A stretch of DNA of 64,000 nt from Natrialba taiwanensis DSM 12281. GTDB taxonomy: Archaea > Halobacteriota > Halobacteria > Halobacteriales > Natrialbaceae. The stretch spans positions 24,621-88,620 of the forward strand of contig NZ_AOIL01000034.1 in assembly GCF_000337595.1 (NCBI RefSeq). The letters are read 5' to 3'. Positions 44,143 through 53,896 of the stretch are shown here, in pieces. Every line of letters begins with the position of its first letter. Position 1 is the first letter of the stretch. The position numbers were made by a program, and so were the translations under genes. The notes beneath the pieces are model-generated. The model was not told the DNA's origin. It saw only the letters and a program-made list of their open reading frames with translations, and made no database searches.

Positions 44143-47100
44143 ATGACACGAGACATACGTGACCAGGTCGATAGCCCCTGGTCTCGAGAGCGATTGTGTT
44201 CGGTAGCCAATAGCGGGGATGCGTTTGATCTGTCGCGACGATCGATACTTGCGACAACGGGTGCCGGAGCGCTTGGCGGACTCGTCTCGATCGGCGACAC
44301 CACCGCGGCGGCCGAGAACGACGAGCGGTATCACCTGAAGACTCGGCCAACGATGTGGACCGAGGAGATGCGGACGAACGCGCGGACGAATATCGATCGG
44401 TACGACTGGGCCGAGAGCCAGCGCGACAGCGCGCTCAGCGAGGCCGACACGCGCCTCGCACAGTATGGGCCGGACCTCGAGAGCCTCTGGAGGCTGGTCA
44501 CGTCCCAGAAGATCCCTCGTGGCGGCGGCGAGACGTTCGAGCGCCGCATCCTTGGCGGTCACAGCCAGCCCGGAACGGACCGTCTCTGGAAGATCGAGAC
44601 GACGGTTGAGAACCCCCACGGAGAGGGGAACCTGATCGTGCCGACGAACGACTTCGGGGCCTACCGGAAGAGCGGACTGGACGACCGCGGCATGTTCGAT
44701 CCTGAGCTGGCCGACGATTCCCTGTTGGTCAACGAGGAACACCCCGAGATGGGCGAGGGCTGGGGCGTCGACGACGGCTGGGGCTGGCACGACGAGGACG
44801 ACGACCTCGGCGGTGGCGCGGGGAACCGCTGGAACTTCGTCGCGTACTACAACCACTGGTTCACGTGGCGACCCGGCGGGATCAGACGACTCGTCAACGC
44901 CCTCGTCGACGCGTACCTGCTCACCGAGGAGTCGGAATACGCGATCGCCGGCCTGGTCGTCCTCGACCGAATCGCCGACGTCTACCCCGAGATGACAATC
45001 TGGGACTACCAGCGCGGAGAACACGGCTTCTGGAACAATTCCGGCGGCCGCCAGACCGGTCGTATCATCGGCTCCCACTGGGAAGGCAATCTCGCCCGCA
45101 ATCTGCTGGTCGCCTACGACGCGTTCTTCCCCGCACTTGATGATGCCGAGGCCGCGGACGCAGTGGTTGACTTTCTCGAGACCAAAACCGACGAGTACCC
45201 CGACCTGCCAGAGAAGGACTCGGTCGCGAAGATTCGCGAGAACATCGAGGAGAACTACCTCCAAGAGATGCTTCCGGCTGCGAAGGAATCGGACATGGCG
45301 CCGGGGCGAGGACAGCTGTCGGCGGTTACGATCTCCGCGCGCGTCCAGGATGACACCCGCGAGGACGGCTACACGCGAGAGGCGCTCGAGTGGGTGTTCC
45401 AGCCCGGCGACGAGTATTTCGACGGCGATCAGTGGAACGAAGAGCCCGAGAACTGGTATACGACCGGCGGGAACGTGCTCGCACCGATCGTCGACGAGTG
45501 CGATCGCGACGGCTACTGGCACGAGGGATCGCTGGGGTACAACCGGATCCGGATGTCGTCGATCCAGCAGGTGGCCGAGAACCTGGAGGGATACGACGGG
45601 TTCGATGGCACCGACCTCTACCAGCACCCGAAGTTCCAGAACGCACTCAAGATCAATGCCGACCTGCTCCTGCTCGATGAGTTCTCGCCCGCACTCGGCG
45701 ATACCCACCACCCCTCGAGAACCGAGTGGAGCCAGAGCGCGGTGTCCGAAGGGTACGAGGCGACGGAACGGCCGATCTTTGCCAAGCTCTGGCACTACTC
45801 GAACGGCTACTCGACGGCTGGCATCCGGGGTTCGATCTACGAAGCCGAACCCGAGGGACTTGCCGACGATATCCAAGCGGTCATCGACGCGGAAGGACCG
45901 CTCGACCTGTCTAGTCAGAACCTCGCCGGGTTCGGCTTCGCCGCGCTTCGCGACGGCACAAATCACGAGATCGGGTCTCTCGGCGAAACTCACGACACCT
46001 CTGCGCTGTTCGCCGAGGCCTCCGCACCCGTCGACGACAGCTTCGAGGAAGCCATCCAGTTCGAGGCGACCAAGGCCGGCGAGTGGTGGTCATTCGAGTT
46101 CGCCGTCGACGAGGCAGCGGAGTATGAACTCGAGATCGAGACGCTGTTCGTCGATACGTATGGGATCTACGAGCTGTACGTCAACGATGAGTACGTCGCC
46201 ACGGTCGACTTCATGGCCGACGGGACCGGGCAGGAGACGCTCGCGTACCCGCTCGACCTCCAGGCGGGCACCAACGAGATGCGCTGGGAGTGTATCGGCC
46301 GTAACGAGGACGCGAACGGGTACAGCATGGCGCTATACTACCTGACGGTGCTCGACGAGGGCGACCGGGAACAGCGGGACGCTGCTGACGAGATGGGGAA
46401 CACCAAGCGCGCCGTCTGGATGTACTACGGTCGTAACGGGAACGGGGCCGGCGGGACGACCCACGCCCACCGGGACGCGTTACAGATCGGCGTCGCGGCC
46501 AACGAGATGGAGCTCTCGCGCGACCTCGGCTACCCAGAGGCGACCGGCGACCATCCGCCGCGGCTGTTCTTCACGGACAATACGATCAGCCACAACACGG
46601 TTGTGGTCGACGAGCGCGGACAGGACCACCACTGGGTCGGCGTCCCGCGCCACTTCGACGGGAACGACGAGCGGGTGAGCCTGGTCGACGTCGAAGCACC
46701 CCACGTCTACGAGGAAACCGACGAATACCGGCGGACGATCGCCACGATCACGGTTGACGAGGAGCACTCCTACGCGATCGACTTCTTCCGCGTCGACGGC
46801 GGCGACGATCACCGCTTCAGTTTCCACGCGACGGAGGCGGATGTCTCCACCGAGGGACTCGAGCTCGACGCCCAGAACGGCGGAACGCTGGCTGGCCCGG
46901 ATGTCCTGTACGCCGACGACGACTATAACCAGGCTCGCTCGCCGAACTCGGCGGGCTCTGGCTTCAACTACTTCGATACCGTCGAGCGCGACGCTGAGCC
47001 CGACCGGCAGGTTGTCGTCGACTGGGATGTCGCAGATCACTTTAACCGCCGTAACGACGACGCCGAGGATGTCCACCTGCGTCTGACATCGTTCGGCGAG

Positions 47101-47898
47101 TTCGACGACGTTGCCCTCGCTGACGGCTACCCGCCGCACAGTCCGGAAAGTACCGCCCCGGAAGACAGTCTGCGCTACGCGTTCCTCAGCCGGCACGGTA
47201 CGGACCTCGAGACGACGTTCACATCCGTACTCGAGCACTACGAAGGCGACCGCGTCGTCGAATCGATCGAGGACGTTCCGGTCACCGGCGATAAGAGTCG
47301 CGCCCTCAAACTCGAACTCGCGACCGGACGCACCGACTACGTCGTCTGTACGGACGGGCAACCGAACCCGGTCACCGTCGACGACACGTTCAGGTTCCAG
47401 GGCTTCTTCGGCGTCTACTCGCTCGAGGACGGCCAACCCGAGTACGCGTACGTCCACGACGGGACGCTGCTCGCCCCCGTCGGCGGCGAGCCGCTCGTGC
47501 AGGAATCGACCGGACAGGTGCGAGGATTCATCGAGGACTTCACGCGCGGCATGTGCCTCGAAAACGAACTCGACCTCCGAATTGCCAACGACCGAGACGA
47601 ACTCGATCGGCACGCGGGGTTCGTCTACGTCGACAACGACGATTCGAACCAGTGGCGTGGACCGCCAACCTCGGAGATTCCCATCCTCGAGGGACCGCGC
47701 GCTCCCGACAACGGTGCGTACCCGATCGAGGACCTGGAGACCGGTAACGGGAACACGGTGACCGTCGATGTCGGCGAGCGGACACTCGTCCGGCAGTTCG
47801 AGGATCCGGACCAGCTCGAGGACGGCGGTTACGAGCACATCATCACGGAGAACGACGACATCAGAATCCCGCTGACATCGACCTGGTCGCGGGAGTAA
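44143..47898 (+). CDS. Tat-exported heparinase II/III-like polysaccharide lyase, 1,251 residues
   Basis: Predicted secreted lyase that cleaves an acidic polysaccharide by beta-elimination. A twin-arginine signal (DLSRRSILATTGAGALGG) occupies about 25-50. An alpha/alpha-toroid domain follows, containing YWHEGSLGYN at 458-467 with Tyr466. A beta-sandwich insert of about 110 residues (roughly 630-745) comes next. Then the heparinase II/III C-terminal domain begins with GGTTHAHRD, where His774 and His776 match the conserved His motif, and FFTDNTISHNTVVVDERGQ. Further beta domains complete the protein. It is about 400 residues longer than most members. TTATTTTATT lies about 27 nt before the ATG, so it is leaderless. 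Substrate unknown: heparin-like, alginate-like or ulvan-like. Confidence 0.82.
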   Translation: MTRDIRDQVDSPWSRERLCSVANSGDAFDLSRRSILATTGAGALGGLVSIGDTTAAAENDERYHLKTRPTMWTEEMRTNARTNIDRYDWAESQRDSALSEADTRLAQYGPDLESLWRLVTSQKIPRGGGETFERRILGGHSQPGTDRLWKIETTVENPHGEGNLIVPTNDFGAYRKSGLDDRGMFDPELADDSLLVNEEHPEMGEGWGVDDGWGWHDEDDDLGGGAGNRWNFVAYYNHWFTWRPGGIRRLVNALVDAYLLTEESEYAIAGLVVLDRIADVYPEMTIWDYQRGEHGFWNNSGGRQTGRIIGSHWEGNLARNLLVAYDAFFPALDDAEAADAVVDFLETKTDEYPDLPEKDSVAKIRENIEENYLQEMLPAAKESDMAPGRGQLSAVTISARVQDDTREDGYTREALEWVFQPGDEYFDGDQWNEEPENWYTTGGNVLAPIVDECDRDGYWHEGSLGYNRIRMSSIQQVAENLEGYDGFDGTDLYQHPKFQNALKINADLLLLDEFSPALGDTHHPSRTEWSQSAVSEGYEATERPIFAKLWHYSNGYSTAGIRGSIYEAEPEGLADDIQAVIDAEGPLDLSSQNLAGFGFAALRDGTNHEIGSLGETHDTSALFAEASAPVDDSFEEAIQFEATKAGEWWSFEFAVDEAAEYELEIETLFVDTYGIYELYVNDEYVATVDFMADGTGQETLAYPLDLQAGTNEMRWECIGRNEDANGYSMALYYLTVLDEGDREQRDAADEMGNTKRAVWMYYGRNGNGAGGTTHAHRDALQIGVAANEMELSRDLGYPEATGDHPPRLFFTDNTISHNTVVVDERGQDHHWVGVPRHFDGNDERVSLVDVEAPHVYEETDEYRRTIATITVDEEHSYAIDFFRVDGGDDHRFSFHATEADVSTEGLELDAQNGGTLAGPDVLYADDDYNQARSPNSAGSGFNYFDTVERDAEPDRQVVVDWDVADHFNRRNDDAEDVHLRLTSFGEFDDVALADGYPPHSPESTAPEDSLRYAFLSRHGTDLETTFTSVLEHYEGDRVVESIEDVPVTGDKSRALKLELATGRTDYVVCTDGQPNPVTVDDTFRFQGFFGVYSLEDGQPEYAYVHDGTLLAPVGGEPLVQESTGQVRGFIEDFTRGMCLENELDLRIANDRDELDRHAGFVYVDNDDSNQWRGPPTSEIPILEGPRAPDNGAYPIEDLETGNGNTVTVDVGERTLVRQFEDPDQLEDGGYEHIITENDDIRIPLTSTWSRE

Positions 47899-47957
47899 CC
47901 CTCATCCCACCTCCCTGGCCGTTCCGAGACGCACTTTTTCGACTCGAGAACGGCTTC

Positions 47958-48719
47958 CTACGACATCCGACGGAGGTACTCGAGGTCGGTCTCGATCGCC
48001 CGGCGGTAGGGGCGATCGTCGGCGACGAACTCGACGTTTACGAAGCCGGAGAAGCTGGCGTCCTCGAAGATTCCGAGCAGTTCCTCGAGATCGAAGAAAG
48101 CGTCTTCGAGCGGGCAACGGTCGCGGGAGCCCCGTTCCGGAACCGCCTGGACGTGTACGTTATTCGAGAGCGGCGCGAGGTTGCGGGCCGTCTCGACCAG
48201 CGCGTCGGGCTCCATCGAGAACGTGGGCTGCCAATTGAGCCAGCAGTTCTCGCGGTCGACCGCCTCGAGAAGCCGTCGCGCGCCCTCGCTGTCGTTCGTG
48301 AGCGTGTTCGCGTGCTTCTCGACTGTGACGCCGATCCCCCGATCGGCCGCAAGGCGACTCGTTCGCTCAAGATCCGCAACCGCCTGCTCCCAGTGTGCCT
48401 CGTCGTGGTTACCGTACTCCTGGCTGCCGGCCCAGACGCGGATCAGATCCGCGTCCAGTCGGCGCGCGATCTCGAGTTCGCGCTCGACCGTCTCGCCGAA
48501 GTCGGATGAGCCGACGCGCAGGTACGAACTGTAGACAGGGATCTCGACGTCCGCTTCGCGGGCGGTCTCGTGGACTGACCGACACGTCTCCGGATCGCCA
48601 TTGCCGACATGGTCTTTGCCCCACACTTCGACGCCGTCGTAGCCCGTCTCGCCGGCCTCGCGAATTACGGCATCGACGCTCGCATCCCGGTTCGAGATCG
48701 TACAGAGTCCGATCTGCAT
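47958..48719 (-). CDS. Xylose-isomerase-like TIM barrel, sugar isomerase/epimerase
   Basis: AP-endonuclease family 2 TIM-barrel protein of 253 residues. It has GLCTISNRDASVDAVIREAGETGYDGVEVWG at the start, VTVEKHANTLTNDSEGARRLLEAV (metal-ligand Glu and His), NCWLNWQPTF and the C-terminal FVNVEFVADDRPYRRAIETDLEYLR. Such proteins isomerise or epimerise keto sugars, or dehydrate inositol-derived compounds. The start is 24 bases upstream of the esterase stop on the same strand, so they are probably cotranscribed. No closer assignment can be made. Confidence 0.8.
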   Translation of the reverse strand: MQIGLCTISNRDASVDAVIREAGETGYDGVEVWGKDHVGNGDPETCRSVHETAREADVEIPVYSSYLRVGSSDFGETVERELEIARRLDADLIRVWAGSQEYGNHDEAHWEQAVADLERTSRLAADRGIGVTVEKHANTLTNDSEGARRLLEAVDRENCWLNWQPTFSMEPDALVETARNLAPLSNNVHVQAVPERGSRDRCPLEDAFFDLEELLGIFEDASFSGFVNVEFVADDRPYRRAIETDLEYLRRMS

Positions 48720-48743
48720 GAGAAACGCGTGAGTGCGAGCGGG

Positions 48744-50792
48744 CTAAACTGTTTCGTCGGCCGACGGGTGGCGGTACCGCGAGAGGTCGCCGTCCCAGTC
48801 GATGTCGCGGTCCTTGAGCGCCGGCAGCAGTTGCGGAATATCGAACTCGCCGACGATCCCGTGGACGTTCAGCCGGTGATCGACCGGAATCTCCGCCGTT
48901 GTAGCCTGCTCGTGGAACGAGGGGAACGGTTCGACGGCCGATACCGTCCGGATCGACGGTTCGACGACCGCCGTGAGCAATGCCTGGATCCCCCACGGAC
49001 CGCGACCCTCGATCGCGAGTTCCGTGTTACCCTCGTCGAGTCGAGAGCGGAGGTACTCGGTCGCACGGAGGATGTCGAACGTCTGCAGCGCGAGCAGTGA
49101 CGTGCCGAGCATCAGCGCGTCGGAGGCGAGCTTGTACACGGTGCCATGGTAGTCGTAGTAGTCGCCGCCGTTCTGCAGCCGCGTGTTGACGTCGCGTGCG
49201 CAAACGCCCCCGACGCCGCGAGGGTCGGTGACGACGACGGTCCCGTGTTTGCGCGCGAGCGCCGCGACCTCCTCGCGGCGTTCCTCAATCTCGTCGGTCC
49301 CCTCCTCGAGCAGCAGGACGAGCGGCTCCTCGGTCCCGCCGTCGTCGACGGTCGCGATGATCGCCGTGACGATGACCTCCCGCTCGCTCGGGAAAAACAC
49401 CTTCTCCCACGTTACGTCGCCGTTGCACTCGGTCTCGATCGTCCGCGGGTACAGATCGGGTCGGTCGCGTTCAAGGTCGAACCGGTCGATGAGGCGTTCG
49501 CGGAGCTGGCAGGTGTAGTCGTCCGTGTCATCGACCGCCGGAGCCGTCGCCGCCTCCGGCGCGGTCTCTGCGAGGTACTCCCGGTTGAGATCAATGACAG
49601 TTCGGCCGTCGGGGTATGCATCCCTGACCTCGCCGGCCTCGGTGCACCGAAGTCGCTCCCGATCCTCGGTCGAGGGATCGTCTGTCTCGAACGTCGGCGG
49701 CTCCCCGGCCAAGTGCCGTCGGAACCAGTTGACCGTCGCCTCGCGCAACTCCGGGCCGAACCCATGGGTCGAGTCGGCGACCGTCAACTCGAGCGCGTCG
49801 CCCGCCTCGTAGAGGTTGTACACACTCGAGGCGCGCTCGTAGGACTGGTGGGTGCCCTCAATGCAGAGGAAATCGGACTGTGAGGCCCCGATCAGCGCGG
49901 GCTTCGGTGCGAACGCCAGCAGGAAGTCGTCGTAGCGGGGGCCGCGCTCGATCGCGCGGTGGATGATCTGCTCGCCGTCCTGGCCTTGTCCGGTCCGCAT
50001 GTAGGCCTCCTTCGAGGTGATAAAACAGCACGCCGCGGCGGCGGCAATCCGGTCATCGGCCAGCATGAGGTAGCTGGTCTGCATCCCGCCGCCGGAGTTG
50101 CCGGTCACGCCGAGGCGGTCGGCGTCGACCTCAGGGCGGGACTCGAGGTAGTCAAGCGCGCGGATCCCGTCCCAGACGAAGTAGCGCGCGACGTTCGCGC
50201 CGGCGAACATACACTGACGGGCGAGGTAGGTGTGCTCGAGCGTGTTCACCCGCGGGTAGTCCCGCGAGTCATCGGCGATTGGAATCGCCTCCGCCTCGGA
50301 GTCGTAGAACTGGTGGCGCTCGCCTTGGCCGATCGGATCCATCGCGAGGACGACGAAGCCGTTGCGCGCGAGTTCGATACACCCCTGCTGGTAGCCGTCG
50401 GCGGTCTTCGCGGTGGCGGCGTGGCCGCAGACGAACAGGACCGCAGGACGAGGGTCGTCGGCAGAAGCGCTCTCGGGGACGTAGACGTTCGTCGTCACGT
50501 GAAAGCCGGGGAGACTCTCGAAGATCACCGTCTCAACCGCGTACCCGTCGTACTCGAGTCGACCGGTCCGCGTTGCGTTCAGGTCCGTCCGCTCCTTGGG
50601 CAGGCCTCCGATCGCCTCGAGGAAGTCCTCGCGGACACGCTCGCGGTGTTCCTCGGCCGCCGCGACCGAGTCGATTGCCTCCCGGTGCTCGTCGCCGCGC
50701 TCGAATTGTGGTTCGGCCAGCCGCCGGAGGTACCGCGGCAGCTGGTTCTCTACGTCGTAGTAGCCGTCGACGTTCTCGTCGAACTGTCTCAT
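48744..50792 (-). CDS. Carbohydrate-esterase-like protein with two alpha/beta-hydrolase domains
   Basis: Protein of 682 residues related to acetylxylan-esterase / Abhydrolase_7-type enzymes. Domain 1 (about 80-360) has the strand RPAVLFVCGH, MDPIGQGER and the nucleophile elbow GNSGGG (231-236, Ser233), with STHGFG providing the likely histidine. Domain 2 (about 430-660) repeats the fold (LVLLLEEGTDEIEER, VVTDPRGVGG), but its elbow reads GRGPWG with no serine, so it is probably inactive. There is no signal peptide, so the substrate would be an imported oligosaccharide. It lies in a run with the TIM-barrel isomerase and GH20. An acetyl or uronoyl ester substrate fits, but is inferred. Confidence 0.8.
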   Translation of the reverse strand: MRQFDENVDGYYDVENQLPRYLRRLAEPQFERGDEHREAIDSVAAAEEHRERVREDFLEAIGGLPKERTDLNATRTGRLEYDGYAVETVIFESLPGFHVTTNVYVPESASADDPRPAVLFVCGHAATAKTADGYQQGCIELARNGFVVLAMDPIGQGERHQFYDSEAEAIPIADDSRDYPRVNTLEHTYLARQCMFAGANVARYFVWDGIRALDYLESRPEVDADRLGVTGNSGGGMQTSYLMLADDRIAAAAACCFITSKEAYMRTGQGQDGEQIIHRAIERGPRYDDFLLAFAPKPALIGASQSDFLCIEGTHQSYERASSVYNLYEAGDALELTVADSTHGFGPELREATVNWFRRHLAGEPPTFETDDPSTEDRERLRCTEAGEVRDAYPDGRTVIDLNREYLAETAPEAATAPAVDDTDDYTCQLRERLIDRFDLERDRPDLYPRTIETECNGDVTWEKVFFPSEREVIVTAIIATVDDGGTEEPLVLLLEEGTDEIEERREEVAALARKHGTVVVTDPRGVGGVCARDVNTRLQNGGDYYDYHGTVYKLASDALMLGTSLLALQTFDILRATEYLRSRLDEGNTELAIEGRGPWGIQALLTAVVEPSIRTVSAVEPFPSFHEQATTAEIPVDHRLNVHGIVGEFDIPQLLPALKDRDIDWDGDLSRYRHPSADETV

Positions 50793-50838
50793 TGAACGGT
50801 CCGATACTAGCAGTAGGACGGATTATAAGTTCGGGTCC

Positions 50839-52548
50839 TCAGGGGCGGTCGATCACGCCGCGCCCCTCCCGGTCGGCGACCCCGACGAGCCACTCGAGAC
50901 AGTCTCGGTACGCTGCCGCCGTCTCCGGATAGACCACCTCATCCGCTTCCGAAAGCGACCCGAGCGTCTCGAGAGTGTCTTCGTAGTCGTCGCGGGCCTC
51001 GAGCGGGGTCCGATCCCCGAGTGAGCGGTGCGCGTGGGCCGGCGGCGAGGGGTCGTTCTCCCCTTCCGTCGGGAGGATCGTCCCGCCGAGTTCACGGTAG
51101 ATATCGAAGCCAGCGGGGACGAACGGGCCGAGCGCGTGTCGCGTCAGCGCTGTCGCAAACGATCGACGGTCCGCGATCGCGTCGGGGTTCCAGAGTCGGT
51201 CGGCAAAGACGGGAATCGCCGACGGAAGCGCACGTTCGAAGTACTCGCGGGTCTCCTCGGCGGCGGGCTCCCACGCCAGGAGTTCGCCGCCAATCACCTG
51301 TTCCGCTCGTTCGTCCGGAATGGACGGGCGACTCCGCGGTTCCCAGCCGAGCAGATACTCTTCCGAGATCCAGCCGTTGACGTAGGCTGCGTAGACGTAC
51401 GAGTTGACGACCTCGAACTCCTCCTCGAGGAACCGCTCGAGGCTGCACCCCTCGACGGGGCCGCGTCCCTTCCCGGAGACGCGCCAGAACTGCACCAGCG
51501 CGTCCCGCGGCACGTCCGGCGCTTCGGCGATATCGATCTGGTCGTTCCAGCACATCAGCCGGCGGTCGTTCGCCTCGAGCGTCTCGTGGAGCCGGCGGAC
51601 GAACTCGTAGAAGTGCTCGGCGACCGTCTCCGACCCCTCGCGGATCATCCGTTCTCGGCACCGCGAGCACTCGTTCCACGAGCAGTTCATCGCCCACTCG
51701 TCGCCACCGACGTGGACCGTCTCGAAGGGGAACAGCTCGATCACTTCCCCGAGCAGCGTCTCCACGAACTCGTCCGTCCGCGTCGTTCCGAGACACAACG
51801 TCCCGTCGCTGGGCTCGCCGTCCTCGACGGTGCACTGAAGTTCGGGGTACGTTTCGAGGACGTGACTGGCGTGGCCGGGAACGTCGACCTCGGGGAGAAT
51901 CTCGATCCCGCGGCGGCCGGCGTACTCGATCAGGTTCTCGATCTCTTCGGAGGAGTACGCCGGTCGATTCTCGCCATCGGGGCCACGGCTCAGTTCGGGA
52001 AACGCCTCGGACTCGAGGGCGTACGATTCGTGATCGAGCAGGTGGAGGTGAAGTCGATTCAGCTTCGCCCGGGCGGCCTGGTCGATCCGCCGTTTGACGC
52101 GTTCGAGCGGGAGAATACCCCGCGCCGGATCGAGCATGAATCCTCGCCACCGGGTCGCGGGCCAGTCTCGGATCTCGCCGGCCGGAAACAGCCAGTCGCC
52201 GTCACCCCGTTCGAGACCCCCGACGATGGTCTGACAGCCGTGTCGCAGGCCGTCGGCCGTCGACGATCGAACGATGATCCCGTTCCCGTCGGCCTCGAGG
52301 ACGTACCCTTCCGAGTCGTCGACCAGACTCGAGGAAGCGTCGTCGATCGTCAGCCGAACGTCCGGGCCCTCGTTCGACCTGACAACCCGTTCGTTCGTCT
52401 CGCGCTCGAGGAGGTCCGACAGCAGCGCGACGACCGCACCCGCACCGTTGTCCGTTTCAACCGCGAACGGGGCCTCGAGACGGACCGCCTCGCCGGTCAG
52501 GTCCGCTCGACGCGGTCGGGGGACGACGTCGAGTTCGCGTGAAGGCAT
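50839..52548 (-). CDS. GH20 beta-N-acetylhexosaminidase
   Basis: Removes terminal N-acetylglucosamine or N-acetylgalactosamine from oligosaccharides. The N-terminal GH20b-like domain occupies 1-130; the catalytic TIM barrel begins WRGFMLDPARGILPLERVKRRID and holds the hallmark Asp-Glu pair Asp283-Glu284 in HVGGDEW. LLDHESYALESEAFPEL and LPEVDVPGHASH are other conserved strands. No signal peptide is seen, so it works in the cytoplasm on imported oligosaccharides. At 569 residues it is full length; a variable C-terminal part of about 80 residues follows the barrel. It is upstream of the esterase on the same strand. Confidence 0.9.
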   Translation of the reverse strand: MPSRELDVVPRPRRADLTGEAVRLEAPFAVETDNGAGAVVALLSDLLERETNERVVRSNEGPDVRLTIDDASSSLVDDSEGYVLEADGNGIIVRSSTADGLRHGCQTIVGGLERGDGDWLFPAGEIRDWPATRWRGFMLDPARGILPLERVKRRIDQAARAKLNRLHLHLLDHESYALESEAFPELSRGPDGENRPAYSSEEIENLIEYAGRRGIEILPEVDVPGHASHVLETYPELQCTVEDGEPSDGTLCLGTTRTDEFVETLLGEVIELFPFETVHVGGDEWAMNCSWNECSRCRERMIREGSETVAEHFYEFVRRLHETLEANDRRLMCWNDQIDIAEAPDVPRDALVQFWRVSGKGRGPVEGCSLERFLEEEFEVVNSYVYAAYVNGWISEEYLLGWEPRSRPSIPDERAEQVIGGELLAWEPAAEETREYFERALPSAIPVFADRLWNPDAIADRRSFATALTRHALGPFVPAGFDIYRELGGTILPTEGENDPSPPAHAHRSLGDRTPLEARDDYEDTLETLGSLSEADEVVYPETAAAYRDCLEWLVGVADREGRGVIDRP

Positions 52549-52576
52549 GTGATGGGTAGCAATGAAGACGGATGCC

Positions 52577-53761
52577 TTAATGGTTGTCTACTGGCCGGTT
52601 CTCGTGTACGTGCTCGGGCGACGGTTCGTTCTCGCCTTCGAGCCGTTCGAGTGCGCGCGTCGCGGCGTCGCGAACCGCCGGCTCGGGGTCGTCCGCCACG
52701 AGCACCTCAAGGTCGTCGACCGCATCCCCGTAGCCGGTTAGCCCGAGCGTCAGCGCCGCGTTCGCCCGAACCGGTGCGTGGTCGTCCGCGAGGAGCTCGT
52801 GAACGCGCGGGAGCAGCCCCTCGACAGACGAGGGATCGACCTGCGTGACGTAGGTGAGGAGGCCGATTCCGACCCCACGGATTCCGGGATCGCGCCGCTT
52901 GAGGAGGGCGTCGATGTCGTCGACGACTGACCCGAGGGCTGCGCCGACAAGCTCTGGGTACTCACCGCCGACGGCGTTGAGCGCGTCCGCCGCGCGCCAC
53001 GGAACGGGGTGGTCCGTGTCCGAAGCGAGGCGATCGACCAGTGCCGGGACGAACGGGGCCACCTTGTCGGAGTGGCCCTCGGCGAGCGACTCGAGCACCT
53101 CGCACGTTCCCGACCGGATCAGGTGGTGGTCGTCCTCGAGCAAAGCTACGACCTGATCGACGTGACCGACGATCGTCTCCGGCCGCTCGGCCGCAATCCG
53201 CGTGAGTCCGGCCATCGCCTGAACGCGAGTTGCCAACCTCCGGTCGCGTTCCGGGCCGACGCTCGACGACGCTCCCGGCGATGCGTCGGCCGGTGATTCC
53301 GCCGAAACGACTCTAGCATGACAGACGTCGAGGAGGAGTTCGACCGCCCCCGTCACCGATTCGGGGCGCTCGAGCCCGATCGTGGCCAGCGCACGGACCG
53401 CGGCGTCGCGACCCGGCTCAGCGGGATCGCTTCCGATCGCCTCGAGCGGCGGGACGAGCGCTTCGAACGACTCGGTATCCGCCCCTTGTATCGCCGCCCC
53501 CGCCGAGAGTGCCGCCCTGCGGCGGACGTGCGGATCGCCGTCCTCGAGCAGCCGCTCGAACGCGGTGACGGCGGCTTCGGACGCCTCAGGCCGGACGTCG
53601 AGCGTGGCCTCGAGACACTTCATCGCAAGTCGGCGCGTCTCCGGGTTGCCGAGCACGAGCAGTTCGACGACGTGCGCGAGCGAGATCTGCGCGGGGTCGG
53701 CCGTTGCCGCGTCCAGGAGTTCCCTCGCGCGGTCGGTCGCGTCTTCGCCGGGCGAGATCAT
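52577..53761 (-). CDS. HEAT-repeat protein
   Basis: Protein of 394 residues made almost wholly of helical HEAT/PBS-lyase-like repeats (for example GNPETRRLAMKCLEATLDV, GDPHVRRRAALSAGAA, DHAPVRANAALTLGLTGYGD, DPEPAVRDAATRALERL). No catalytic motif is present. The ATG at 53761 is preferred; earlier starts (53788, 53887) would run into the promoter of the divergent Gfo/Idh gene at 53897. These proteins usually mediate protein contacts. Its location just upstream of GH20 on the same strand suggests cotranscription, but the role is unknown. Confidence 0.75.
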   Translation of the reverse strand: MISPGEDATDRARELLDAATADPAQISLAHVVELLVLGNPETRRLAMKCLEATLDVRPEASEAAVTAFERLLEDGDPHVRRRAALSAGAAIQGADTESFEALVPPLEAIGSDPAEPGRDAAVRALATIGLERPESVTGAVELLLDVCHARVVSAESPADASPGASSSVGPERDRRLATRVQAMAGLTRIAAERPETIVGHVDQVVALLEDDHHLIRSGTCEVLESLAEGHSDKVAPFVPALVDRLASDTDHPVPWRAADALNAVGGEYPELVGAALGSVVDDIDALLKRRDPGIRGVGIGLLTYVTQVDPSSVEGLLPRVHELLADDHAPVRANAALTLGLTGYGDAVDDLEVLVADDPEPAVRDAATRALERLEGENEPSPEHVHENRPVDNH

Positions 53762-53896
53762 GGTACGTCGTATCGAGTTCCGTGCCATCTTATAGCTGCC
53801 GTCGCCGAGCCCCGTGGTCGTCCGCTCGGCGACGGAGCGTTGAAGTGAGGAGGTCCGGTACCTATTTGTTGATACGTTCACAACCATTCTGGCACC

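Noticed and set aside
51028-52542. Open frame of about 500 codons on the plus strand
   Set aside because: Antisense to the GH20 gene, whose catalytic residues are intact. No domain is seen in the antisense frame.
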